From Terriglobia bacterium (lineage in GTDB: Bacteria > Acidobacteriota > Terriglobia > Versatilivoradales > Versatilivoraceae): a DNA stretch of 64,000 nt. The position numbers were made by a program, and so were the translations under genes. This document shows positions 27,601 to 35,089 of the stretch, piece by piece. Location: NCBI GenBank assembly GCA_951813285.1, contig OX638355.1, forward strand, positions 3,305,136 to 3,369,135. The letters run 5' to 3'. The notes beneath the pieces are model-generated. The model saw only the letters and a list, made by a program, of their open reading frames with translations, had not been told where the DNA came from and searched no databases. Every line of letters starts with the position of its first letter. Position 1 is the stretch's first letter.

Positions 27601-27811
27601 TGAGGTGAAATTGGACACCCGGGAGCTGATCGGGGTAGGGGACCAGTTCCGGGACTACGCATTCCCCATTTCACCCGGAGCCCTTGACCGGAACAGGCCG
27701 AAGATTCGCATGCGGGTGCGTCCTACCTGGAACCCCAGCCTGGCGGGAGTGTCCCCGGACTACAGAAATCTGGGAAGTGCCGTTCAATGGCTCAGGATTG
27801 AAGAGTTGTGA
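24662..27811 (+). CDS. Large polytopic membrane protein, GT39/ArnT-like, with C-terminal extracytoplasmic domains
   Basis: 1049 aa from the ATG at 24662 (AGGA about 6 nt upstream). The first 630 residues or so hold more than ten hydrophobic segments. An early loop (SQRDPGEHANIAVRLAQE) resembles the acidic first loop of lipid-linked GT-C glycosyltransferases. The remaining 420 residues are soluble and probably periplasmic, with two beta-rich parts that include VGIRLNGQDLGSV and LTVWVNEVKLDTREL, carbohydrate-binding-like by inspection only. It lies between the epimerase and a methyltransferase. The donor is probably a polyprenyl-phosphate sugar made by the nearby GT2; this is inferred. Confidence 0.75.
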   Translation: MDFVPGWKDYSLLLQFAGLFGASGWLTYRLAVGRLHDPAISGAPSGARVTLFKILIGPVLLSTVCGLIVTSCFLILSAQLGAARIRYLFLLLAAYSLVCLFLLWKSGTLQWRLPNWRRLRLGWRDLCLAGILLLGVFTFGRTAEYVASQRDPGEHANIAVRLAQEQRLRFSDPDFQDFDEDRQKLFLPVLLENALYLEAVPGFSLLDAETGEMLPQYLHLFPLWLALAFKLWRFEGLFGFNVLLGLLSLLLVVGLASAIFRSRTVGLVASGLLCLNLGQIWLVRSPFSEVLAQVLLLAGVWMLTLAVSHRQGGLGFLSGLAIGLSLMVRIDSVLAILAVSLFLILVRLVPAARAGVPVRPVAAGLAIGLAYSLVHIALFAYPYVLAILFNQGVLSLLDRQWGWLLALVVLATALMGASRRLMRWMRACQGRWFPTSRLGGDPASWRRIAFASLSGLVVIAFVYGYFLRPMMDSGANLLPLAAPHQGFVPYYDELNLVRLGWYLSPLGLCLALVGAILALRQVVLKGQVRPLPFLLLLAAFLLFYGYKSRAFPDNYWVIRRYAEVAIPAMLILAGLALQRLYRLSSSHPGLGARFGPRRILLQACGLGVLAAVVASQTAAAWPFFRQGELGGSRAQMASLASQTKEADVILFEHGRAQEFFLGPLRNLFGQAVFPLAHYKPDPDSFERVVGGFLAEKKTVFLISCDEWTSLDSSKVLFEPRERFSFASDLVERTFERLPRKMQEVHYSLQIYEVKPRPPGGAKTYQALNSHSSFGYASEGFHQAEFGAGGNAYRWSQGDASVEMPEIDGAYPAVLVARLARPDMGAGTESPVGIRLNGQDLGSVRLSPRFEDYMIPIGRSQLAQGKRNRVEFLSKTINPSAIRGWEDTRDLGFMLDCVKLQSLVPMGGTRAYQVDFGTECDGTQRSGFYPTEADGYSWAGIAPSLDWPFPLDPAQKYRLVIRTVKSNPDPQFRQFLTVWVNEVKLDTRELIGVGDQFRDYAFPISPGALDRNRPKIRMRVRPTWNPSLAGVSPDYRNLGSAVQWLRIEEL

Positions 27812-27830
27812 GCCGGACGACAGGGAAGTA

Positions 27831-28901
27831 ATGGAATTCACCGGCGAAAGAATCGTCCCCGGAAGCGTTGATACCGACCTCCTGAACGAGCACATTTGCC
27901 GCTACAGGTTCGCCCGGCTTCTGGTGGAGGAAAAGGTCGTTCTGGATGTCGGCTCCGGCGTCGGCTATGGCTCGAAAATCCTGGCGGAGACGGCAAGTTC
28001 CGTCCTTGCCGTTGACGTTTCGGAAGAAGCGGTTCGCTACAGCGGCGAGCAATACGCCGCGAAAAATCTCGAGATGGCGGTCGGCGACGGCCAGGAGTTG
28101 CCTCTGGCCAGCAATAGTGTGGATGTGGTGGTCAGTTTTGAACTGATTGAGCATCTGCAAGGCCAACAAGCCCATTTGTTGGAGGTAAGCCGGGTCCTGA
28201 AACCGGACGGATTGACGGTTATTTCCACGCCCAATCGAATTTTCTACAGCCAGGAGAGCAACCAGGCCAATCCATTCCACACCCATGAGTTCGACTTCCG
28301 GGAGTTCCTTGACTTCTTGAAGTCCGTGTTCAGTTCAGTCGAGATCTATTTCCAGAATCATATTGCCGGCCTGATTGTCGGGAATCCGAGCCTCTACCGG
28401 GAGGTAGCCACCTTTCTTCAGGAAGACGTGGATGATCTGCAAGCGACCTCCAACTTTTTCGTAGCCGTGTGCGCCCATGGCCGGCAATATCAGCCCTCGC
28501 CGGGAAACTTCTGTCTGTTGCCCGGCAGCGGTAACCTCCTGAGGGAGCGCCAACTGAACATTCAACGCCTGGAAGAGGATGTCGCCAGGCTCGACCGCGC
28601 TCTGACCCGGATTCAGGGCGAGTACGAGCAACGTTCAAGCTGGGCTCTGCAGTTGAACCGGCAGGTCAAGTCGAGGGATCGGTCCCTCATGCAACTGCGC
28701 GCGGAATTCGAGGATCGCAGCGGTTGGGCGGAGGAGTTGTCCCGCCAATTGGAAGAGAAGGACAAGGCCATACTGAAACTTCAGTCCGAATTCGAGGATC
28801 GCACACGGTGGGCTCTGGAGATGGAGACCAAGCTGGAGGCGATCAAGCAGTCAAGGCTCTACAAGTTGGCCAGTTTGCTGGGATTGAAGTTGAAGGCTTG
28901 A
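27831..28901 (+). CDS. SAM-dependent methyltransferase with C-terminal 28-residue coiled-coil repeats
   Basis: Class I methyltransferase of 356 aa: VVLDVGSGVGYGSKIL (SAM-binding motif I), AVDVSEEAV, VVVSFELIEHL, EVSRVLKPDG and VISTPN. The C-terminal third (about 245-345) is a coiled coil with three copies of a 28-29-residue unit starting EYEQRSSW, EFEDRSGW and EFEDRTRW. Such tails occur on methyltransferases of O-antigen and capsule loci, where they can set chain length. ATG at 27831 is chosen, 19 nt after the upstream gene. The stop is 4 nt from the convergent aldehyde dehydrogenase stop. Confidence 0.85.
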   Translation: MEFTGERIVPGSVDTDLLNEHICRYRFARLLVEEKVVLDVGSGVGYGSKILAETASSVLAVDVSEEAVRYSGEQYAAKNLEMAVGDGQELPLASNSVDVVVSFELIEHLQGQQAHLLEVSRVLKPDGLTVISTPNRIFYSQESNQANPFHTHEFDFREFLDFLKSVFSSVEIYFQNHIAGLIVGNPSLYREVATFLQEDVDDLQATSNFFVAVCAHGRQYQPSPGNFCLLPGSGNLLRERQLNIQRLEEDVARLDRALTRIQGEYEQRSSWALQLNRQVKSRDRSLMQLRAEFEDRSGWAEELSRQLEEKDKAILKLQSEFEDRTRWALEMETKLEAIKQSRLYKLASLLGLKLKA

Positions 28902-28905
28902 TCGG

Positions 28906-30600
28906 TCAGCCAAGGTAGACCAGAACGCCTTTCTGGTTTCCGAGATCGCGTGCGGCCGGGGTGATGATGGACTTTTGGTTGACGTGAATCTTGCGGTCTT
29001 CCTTCAACGCCTGTCGAATATCGTCCTCACAAACGAAGCTGGCCGGTTCCGGTGGAGCCGGGGTTGCCTCGGGGGGCGTGGGCCGGGCCGGCGGTGGGCC
29101 GGGTTCGGGCGGTGGTGCGGGTTCGGGCGGTGGGTGGGATTCCAGCCGGCGGCCCGCCAGCAGGCGATCCACCAGGGCCGAGACCTCTCCTCGATTGATG
29201 GGGGACCTTGTCTCACGCGGAGCGGAAGTGGCTCGGGAGGAGTCGTTGGCCTGCTCGCGGTTGCGGCCGTAGGCCACTCGTTTGATATTGATCAAGTGAA
29301 GCGGGGAAATGTTGTCGGAGGTGATGTTGCCGCCAAGGGATCCGCATCCCAGCGTCATGCTGGGAAAGAGTTGGGTGGTGTAGCCGACGGCTCCCAGGGC
29401 CGCCTGAGTATTGACGACGATTCGAAAGACGGGTTTCTGCAGGCCGAATTGCCGAATGATCTCGTCGTTTTTGGAGTGGATCGCCAGGGTGTGTCCCAAC
29501 CCGCCGTAGTTGATCAACTCGATGCATCGATCGCAAGCCGCCTGCCAGTTGTTTTCCACGTAGAATGCCAGAATGGGAGAGAGCTTTTCCATGGACAGGG
29601 GGTAGTCCCGACCGACGCCCGAGAGCGGGGCTACCAGTACCCGGGTGCCTTCCGGAATCCGGATCCCGGCCAGGGCGGCAATGGTGGCCGCCGGCTTGCC
29701 GACGATCTTGGGGTTCACCGTCCGTTTGGTCGTGACGACAACTTGGCCCAACGCCTGAATCTCCTGTTCGTCCAGGAAGTGGCCGCCGTTGTGCTTGATC
29801 TCTTCAATTACCCGATCCTTTACGGCGGCATCGGTGACAATGGCCTGCTCTGAAGAACAGAGCGTGCCGTTGTCGAAGCACTTACCGGTAAAAATGTCCT
29901 GAATGGCTTGAGGGATGTCAGCCGAGGATTCGACGTAGGCGGGAACGTTGCCCGGACCCACCCCAAAGGCAGGCTTTCCTACGCTGTAGGCCGCCTTGAC
30001 AAGACCGTGTCCACCTGTCGCCAGGATCAACGCGGTCTTGCGGTGGCTCATCAACTCCCTTGTGCCTTCGATGGTGGAATGCGACAGACACCCGATCGCT
30101 CCTTCGGGCGCACCGGCCGCGGTTGCGGCCTCCGACAGGATTCTGCTGGCTTCCTGGATGCAGCCTGCAGCCGCGGGGTGGGGGCTGAAAACGATGGCGT
30201 TGCGGCCCTTGAGGGCAATCAAGGCCTTGTTGATAGTGGTGGAAGTCGGGTTGGTGGAAGGAATTATCGCGGCGATGACCCCGACCGGCGAGGCGATCTC
30301 GAGGATTCCCTTCCTTTTGACCTCTCTTATGATGCCAACCGTTCTGAGGTCCTTGATGGCCTCGTGCACAAACTCGGAGCCGAACTTGTTCTTGAGGATC
30401 TTGTCGGCAACATTACCGAAGCCGGTTTCCTCCACGGCCATGCGGGCAAGCCTTTCCGCGGCTCCCAATCCTGCCTCGGCCATTTGTCGAACCACGGAAT
30501 CGACCTGGTCCTGGGAGAATTGAGCCAGGCGGGACTGGGCTTGGAATGCCTTGTCGAGCAGTGACCGGGCCTGCTGTATGGACTCAAGATCTCGATCCAT
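28906..30600 (-). CDS. Acylating aldehyde dehydrogenase (EutE/PduP-like) with BMC-targeting-like C-terminal tail
   Basis: CoA-dependent aldehyde dehydrogenase, converting an aldehyde to acyl-CoA inside a microcompartment. The catalytic domain spans residues about 1-447, with C248 in DNGTLCSSEQAIV, GVGPGNVPAYVE and INYGGLGHTLAIHS. Then comes an amphipathic segment RGEVSALVDRLLAGRRL (470-486), a Pro-rich linker (490-520), and a 42-residue module (VCEDDIRQALKEDRKIHV, then ITPAARDLG). At 564 aa it is about 100 aa longer than EutE/PduP, whose encapsulation peptides usually sit at the N-terminus. It lies 192 nt downstream of the BMC shell gene, probably the same transcript. The substrate aldehyde is unknown. 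Confidence 0.92.
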   Translation of the reverse strand: MDRDLESIQQARSLLDKAFQAQSRLAQFSQDQVDSVVRQMAEAGLGAAERLARMAVEETGFGNVADKILKNKFGSEFVHEAIKDLRTVGIIREVKRKGILEIASPVGVIAAIIPSTNPTSTTINKALIALKGRNAIVFSPHPAAAGCIQEASRILSEAATAAGAPEGAIGCLSHSTIEGTRELMSHRKTALILATGGHGLVKAAYSVGKPAFGVGPGNVPAYVESSADIPQAIQDIFTGKCFDNGTLCSSEQAIVTDAAVKDRVIEEIKHNGGHFLDEQEIQALGQVVVTTKRTVNPKIVGKPAATIAALAGIRIPEGTRVLVAPLSGVGRDYPLSMEKLSPILAFYVENNWQAACDRCIELINYGGLGHTLAIHSKNDEIIRQFGLQKPVFRIVVNTQAALGAVGYTTQLFPSMTLGCGSLGGNITSDNISPLHLINIKRVAYGRNREQANDSSRATSAPRETRSPINRGEVSALVDRLLAGRRLESHPPPEPAPPPEPGPPPARPTPPEATPAPPEPASFVCEDDIRQALKEDRKIHVNQKSIITPAARDLGNQKGVLVYLG

Positions 30601-30792
30601 GGCCTGTGGGGTCAGAGATGTCGGTCAGAAGAGATTCCGACGGGTCGGTGTCCCTACCCGCACGCCCTCGAAACAGGGCCGGTAAGGCACTGAAAACCAA
30701 CGGTCTTTCATGATGTCGCCGGCGACCCGGTGAGAGATGGGGGTTGATCCTTCGGGTCCGCCATCGGTTGGGTCCCGCGGCGCCTGGGTGGC

Positions 30793-31083
30793 TTAGCGGG
30801 AATTGCCGGCGGTGCCGGGGATGTTTTTTTCAGCTTCGGCGTGGGGGCTGGGAATGACGTGCACCGATACCAGTTCGCCGACTCGCCGCGCCGCGGATGC
30901 CCCGGCATCGGTAGCGGCCTTGACCGCCCCGACATCCCCGCGCACGCACACCGTCACGAAGCCGGCTCCAATATATTCTTTTCCCACCAGAATGACGTTG
31001 GCTGCTTTCACCATGGCGTCCGCCGCCTCGACGGCACCGATAAACCCCTTGGTTTCAATCATTCCTAGAGCTTCGCCTGCCAC
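30793..31083 (-). CDS. BMC-H microcompartment shell protein (PduA/EutM-like)
   Basis: Hexameric shell protein of 96 aa, one BMC domain: [57 protein letters not shown] and [16 protein letters not shown]. The similarity to PduA runs along the whole chain. The pore loop reads IGAG where PduA has IGSG, so the pore-lining Ser is replaced by Ala. The GTG start has GGGAG about 8 nt upstream. No second shell gene (BMC-T, BMC-P/EutN) is in the window, so this is a partial or satellite BMC locus. Confidence 0.96.
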   Translation of the reverse strand: MAGEALGMIETKGFIGAVEAADAMVKAANVILVGKEYIGAGFVTVCVRGDVGAVKAATDAGASAARRVGELVSVHVIPSPHAEAEKNIPGTAGNSR

Positions 31084-31116
31084 AGCCTGAACTCCCGTGT
31101 CAGCTTGGTGAAAATG

Positions 31117-31145
31117 AACCTATCACGTAAGGTGTGTCGGGTCAA
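31117..31145 (-). promoter_or_regulatory. Predicted promoter of the BMC operon
   Basis: Minus strand TTGACC (31140-31145), a 17-bp spacer and TAGGTT (31117-31122), about 35 bp before the BMC-H start. The -35 box is 5 of 6 and the -10 box is weak (3 of 6), which could suggest activation. Confidence 0.4.
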
Positions 31146-31224
31146 CCGGCAGCAACCGCGGTAGCCGCGGGGGAACGGGTGGAACCCGAGCCGCGGCTTG
31201 GTCCCGATTCGACCTGAAGGTGGG

Positions 31225-32118
31225 TCAGGGCAGGTAACCTTCCTTGGCTCTCACCCTGAAGTCCTTGTGCCGGGGGACACGCACCGAGATCTTCCGCCAC
31301 CCTCCGTTGCTGGCGCCGATCTGGGCGGGAGGATAGTAACCGAGCAGATAGAGGTGTTGAAGATCCTGGACGATCTCGGTGAAAACCCGGGCGATTTGTT
31401 CGGGCCGTCGGATCCTGGCAGCCACGCCTCCGGTCGCATCCGAAATCTCCGTAAGCCGGTCGATCAGGAGTTGGCTTTGGAGCGCCCGCCCCTGGAATAC
31501 GGTATAGATGGGAATTCCAACCCGTTTGATGGTTCTGACCGAGTCCTCCATGGAGAGGACGCTGCTGGTATCCTCCCCGTCGGTAAAGAGGAGGATGGCC
31601 TTCTTTCCGGTCACTCGGGCCAGATGAGGGGCCAACTGGGCCAGTGAATCGAAGAGAGCCGTGCTCCCGGAGGCCCGCATTCGAAACAGGGCTCGGAGGG
31701 CCGCGCGCCTGTCCTTGGTAAACGGCACCAGGACCTGGAGCCGATTGTTGAAGGCAAATAGACCGAAGCGATCCTGGGGCTTGATTTCCGTCAACAGGTC
31801 GGCCACCGCGTTCTTGACATGAGGCAGCGGCTTCAGCATGCTTCCGGTGGTGTCCACCAGCAACGCGATCGTCAGGGCCGAGGTTTGGGACTCGAAAGCC
31901 TGGATGGACTGGATCTGGCCGTTCTCTTCGATTTCAAAGTCGGCGGGCGCCAGCCCGGGAACGTACCGGCCTCTCTGGTCGAAAACTGCGGTATAGACCT
32001 CGACCATACGAACGTCTATTCTGAGCGTCCTCACCTTGGGTATCTGGGCCGCAGGGGCACCAAGGGACAGCCCGCAGAGCAGGGACGCCGTCGGCAGAAG
32101 TCGGGTCAAGGCGTTCAT
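31225..32118 (-). CDS. VWFA-related acidobacterial domain protein, secreted
   Basis: 297 aa from ATG 32118. A signal peptide (MNALTRLLPTASLLCGLSLG) is followed by the beta-rich N-terminal part (VRMVEVYTAVFDQRGRYV, DFEIEENGQIQSI) and a von Willebrand A domain with the MIDAS motif LLVDTTGSM. The C-terminal LYLLGYYP and RVRAKEGYLP are hallmarks of this family, which is common in Acidobacteriota. Its function is unknown; protein-protein contacts at the cell surface are likely from the fold. The frame opens 81 nt further upstream at a TTG, but the internal ATG gives a proper signal peptide. It is the best phylum marker in the window. Confidence 0.9.
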   Translation of the reverse strand: MNALTRLLPTASLLCGLSLGAPAAQIPKVRTLRIDVRMVEVYTAVFDQRGRYVPGLAPADFEIEENGQIQSIQAFESQTSALTIALLVDTTGSMLKPLPHVKNAVADLLTEIKPQDRFGLFAFNNRLQVLVPFTKDRRAALRALFRMRASGSTALFDSLAQLAPHLARVTGKKAILLFTDGEDTSSVLSMEDSVRTIKRVGIPIYTVFQGRALQSQLLIDRLTEISDATGGVAARIRRPEQIARVFTEIVQDLQHLYLLGYYPPAQIGASNGGWRKISVRVPRHKDFRVRAKEGYLP

Positions 32119-32271
32119 CGGTTTGGCCGGGATTCCGATCAATGTATCGGCGCCGTCGAAGAGTCCCAGTTTCGGAGAGCCTTGGGTTGCAGGGTTCAAG
32201 GACTTGAACTTTCAGAGACCCAGCGATTCTAAACCTGGAGCCGGTGCAAATTCAATTGCTTCCTCAAATTC

Positions 32272-32300
32272 TTGACAGGCACCAGGCGGAGGCGTAGTAT
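32272..32300 (+). promoter_or_regulatory. Predicted sigma70 promoter of the RodZ-like gene
   Basis: Perfect TTGACA (32272-32277), 17-bp spacer, TAGTAT (32295-32300), 32 bp before the GTG start, which has GGGAG upstream. Confidence 0.65.
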
Positions 32301-32332
32301 TTATAGCCCTTTTTTCTTGTGGGAGACCTGTC

Positions 32333-33256
32333 GTGTCATTGGGCGCCGATCTTAAACGTGAGAGGGAACTTAGAGGGATTACCCTGGAGGAAATCGCCAG
32401 GGAAACCAAGATCCGGACCAGTTTGCTCTCTTATCTGGAAGCCGACCGCTTCGACCGACTGCCCTCCGGCGTATTTCGACAGTCCTTTGTGCGCAGCTAC
32501 GCCCGCTACTTGGGAATTGATGAGGACAAACCGATCCGGGAATGCCTGCTGATGGAGGGCCGGCTCGAATCCGACGACCATCGGGTCCCTGAGGAGCAGA
32601 CAACCCCGCCATCTTTGCGCACACGATTGAAGACCCGGGCCGCAGGCGCAAAGTCCGCCGCCATCCTTCCCTCCGCGGTGGCTCTTCTTGCAGCCTTGGC
32701 CATATTTTATTTCGTCGAAGTGCGCGCTCGGACGGACCAGGCTTCGTTGACCGTCCCCGAAAGCACTGCAGTAGAGCAGCTTTCGGAGGATCAAGTCCCC
32801 ACGCCCATGCCGGCTTCCCGGAACAAGACCCAGCCTGTCGCTGTGACCGGGGCAGGTGGCCAGGCTGGCTTGCGTGTCCTGGGAGAACTGGCTCCCCGAC
32901 CGTCCTCTGAAACTTCTACAGGAACCACGACCGCGGCGGCGGCCGAGGCGCGGTTGCGCATCAGGGCTCGAGAGCGGGCCTGGGTACGGGTCAGCGCCGG
33001 GGAAAACACGCTGTTCAGCGGAATGTTGCGGTCTGACGAGACCAGGAGCTTTTCCCTCAGGCAGCCTCTGAACGTGAAGCTCGGCAATCCCCGGGGGACT
33101 CAACTCTGGGTGAACGATCAGGCATTCAGCCCGTTGGGTGAGGCGGGGAAGACCCAGACCATCGTCGTTTCCGCAGAAAACTACCACGGCTTTCTGGCCG
33201 CCCGGGATCCGATCGCTCCATCCCCCGGTGCATCTCGCGCGAGCACCCTCAACTGA
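32333..33256 (+). CDS. RodZ-like helix-turn-helix membrane protein (DUF4115)
   Basis: 307 aa. The N-terminal HTH_25 domain (LGADLKRERELRGITLEEIA, YLEADRFDRLPSGVFRQSFVRSYAR) is followed by a cytosolic linker, one membrane helix at about residues 110-127 (ILPSAVALLAALAIFYFV), a low-complexity stretch, and a periplasmic DUF4115 domain (LRIRARERAWVRVSAGENTL, PLNVKLGNPRGTQLWVND). This order is that of RodZ, a cell-shape protein linking MreB to the wall machinery. No mreB is nearby. It is transcribed alone from its own promoter. Confidence 0.85.
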   Translation: MSLGADLKRERELRGITLEEIARETKIRTSLLSYLEADRFDRLPSGVFRQSFVRSYARYLGIDEDKPIRECLLMEGRLESDDHRVPEEQTTPPSLRTRLKTRAAGAKSAAILPSAVALLAALAIFYFVEVRARTDQASLTVPESTAVEQLSEDQVPTPMPASRNKTQPVAVTGAGGQAGLRVLGELAPRPSSETSTGTTTAAAAEARLRIRARERAWVRVSAGENTLFSGMLRSDETRSFSLRQPLNVKLGNPRGTQLWVNDQAFSPLGEAGKTQTIVVSAENYHGFLAARDPIAPSPGASRASTLN

Positions 33257-33305
33257 AATTCAAGTTTGGAGCGAAGCCGTCTCGCATCAGCTCCGACACC
33301 CGCTG

Positions 33306-34148
33306 TCAGTCCCTCCTTTGCTCAATACGCTCCCGGTAGGCCTTCTGAATTTCTCGGGTCCATGGCCCGACCTCACCGCTTCCCACTGCTTGGCCATCCA
33401 CGTGGGTAATGCCGGTGACCTCGTCTGAAGTGCCGGCCAGAAAGGCTTCACCGGCCGATCGGAACTCAGCCAGAGAAAGCCATCGCTGCTGGAACGCCAG
33501 CTCTAGCGCGACTGCAATCTCCTCCACATATTCCCGGGTGATGCTTGGCAATATGGACGGGGCCTGAGGGGGAGCGACGATGGTTCGGTCGAGAATCGCC
33601 AGGGCAGCCGAGGAACTGCCCTCGGTGACATTTCCCTGATTATCCACCAGCAGCGCTTCATAGGCTCCCAGCTTTCGGGCCTGCTGCTTGGCCAGCACGT
33701 TGGGCAGCAGGTTGAGAGACTTGATGTCGCACCGGCGCCAGCGCAGGTCCGGGACCGACTGCACCTTGACCCCCGCCACGATTGCCCTGTCGGCAAAAGG
33801 GCGCACGCTCATGAAGAAAGAGGGATTCAAGGGGTCGCTCCAGGCGTGGCTCCTGGGGCTGGCTCCCCGGGTCAGGTGGAAGTAGACGGTAGCGTTGGGG
33901 ATTTGGCTGGAACGGTAGGTTTCCTCAATCCAGCCCCGAATCTCCTCCAGGTTGGCAGGCTGGAGGTCGATTTCTCTCAAGCTTCGCTGGAATCGCTTCC
34001 AGTGCCGGCGAAACCCCCAGAGCCGCCCCTGATAGGCACGCACCACCTCGTAGACCCCGTCGCCGAACAGGCAGCCGCGGTCCTCCGCCGGGATGACCGC
34101 ATCCTCAAGGGCACAGATGGCACCGTTGACATTGGCCAATTCGCGCAT
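33306..34148 (-). CDS. D-amino-acid transaminase-like class IV aminotransferase
   Basis: 280-aa fold-type IV PLP enzyme: ICALEDAVIPAEDRGCLFGD, GVYEVVRAYQGRLWGF, YFHLTRGASPRSHAW, the PLP-lysine motif RRCDIKSLNLLPNVLAKQQA and VTEGSSSAALAI. The CDIKSLNLLPNVLAKQ motif favours D-alanine/D-amino-acid transaminase over branched-chain aminotransferase. It would provide D-Glu or D-Ala for peptidoglycan. It is 97 nt downstream of the FabG-type gene on the same strand. Confidence 0.87.
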   Translation of the reverse strand: MRELANVNGAICALEDAVIPAEDRGCLFGDGVYEVVRAYQGRLWGFRRHWKRFQRSLREIDLQPANLEEIRGWIEETYRSSQIPNATVYFHLTRGASPRSHAWSDPLNPSFFMSVRPFADRAIVAGVKVQSVPDLRWRRCDIKSLNLLPNVLAKQQARKLGAYEALLVDNQGNVTEGSSSAALAILDRTIVAPPQAPSILPSITREYVEEIAVALELAFQQRWLSLAEFRSAGEAFLAGTSDEVTGITHVDGQAVGSGEVGPWTREIQKAYRERIEQRRD

Positions 34149-34245
34149 CAGGTTTGGTTCGACAAGGGATTCGGCAACTCACCTGCGAAAAACAGGGCCA
34201 GAGGGCCTGATCCCACACAGGATCCTGTCTTGGGAGGCGCCGCGG

Positions 34246-34998
34246 TCAAAGCATTCTGCCGCCGTCCACCACCACGGTTTGCCCGGTGACAAAGCTCCAA
34301 TCGGTTGCCATGGAAAGCGTGACTTCGGCGATATCCTCTGCCGTTCCCATACGGTTGAGAGCCGAGGCTTTTCTGAAGTTCTCTCGCATCTCCGGAGCTC
34401 GCGCCACTCCGTCCAGCCAGCGGGTCTCGGTGAGGGCGGGAGCCACGCCATTCACCATGATGTCGGGACCCAGGGCGCGAGCCAATGACTTGGTCAGACT
34501 GATGACTCCGGCCTTGGACGCACAATAGGCAATGCAACTGCCTTGTCCGGTGATTCCGGCCACCGAGGCGATGTTCACGATGCGTCCTCCGCCTTGCGCC
34601 TGCATCAGGGGAGCCGCGGCACGACAGCAGAAGAAGGTTCCTTTCAGATTTACGGCGAAGAGGCTGTCCCAGATGTCCTCGGTCAGTTGCTCCAGGTCCG
34701 CAAAGTTTATGAAGCGAGTGAAGCCGGCGTTGTTGATCAGAATATCGATGGCGCCGAATTCCCCGTGGACCCGTTCCATCATCTGCCTGACCTGGGAATC
34801 GGATGAGACGTCGGTGCGAATCAGAAAGCTGCGCCCTCCCGATTTTTGGATCTCGGAAGCCGTCTCGGACGCCTCCTGCTCAGACTTGGAATAGTTGATG
34901 GCAACGGCTGCGCCCTCCCGGGCAAACAGCAGAGCAATGGCTCTGCCGATCCCGGTGCCGCCCCCGGTAATGAGTGCTGCCTTGCCGGCCAGTTTCAT
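34246..34998 (-). CDS. Short-chain dehydrogenase/reductase, FabG (3-oxoacyl-ACP reductase) type
   Basis: Classical SDR of 250 aa: ALITGGGTGIGRAIALLFAR (NADP-binding TGxxxGIG), INNAGFTRF (NNAG), the catalytic Ser in NIASVAGITG and YCASK for the Tyr-Lys pair, with C-terminal NGVAPALTETRW and VVDGG. It is similar to FabG, but no other fatty-acid genes adjoin, so the substrate is open. The ATG at 34998 gives a normal N-terminus (MKLAGKAALITGG). Confidence 0.87.
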   Translation of the reverse strand: MKLAGKAALITGGGTGIGRAIALLFAREGAAVAINYSKSEQEASETASEIQKSGGRSFLIRTDVSSDSQVRQMMERVHGEFGAIDILINNAGFTRFINFADLEQLTEDIWDSLFAVNLKGTFFCCRAAAPLMQAQGGGRIVNIASVAGITGQGSCIAYCASKAGVISLTKSLARALGPDIMVNGVAPALTETRWLDGVARAPEMRENFRKASALNRMGTAEDIAEVTLSMATDWSFVTGQTVVVDGGRML

Positions 34999-35089
34999 GG
35001 ATGACTTCCTCTCGTGGCGCGTTGGGCTGAAATGAAGCCCCTAATATAACCTCCCGGCCTCGAGATTGCTTAATTATTGTGGGGCCGGC

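Noticed and set aside
28975-29853. Plus-strand open frame antisense to the aldehyde dehydrogenase
   Set aside because: Gly/Arg/Trp-rich translation comes from the Pro-rich linker read backwards.
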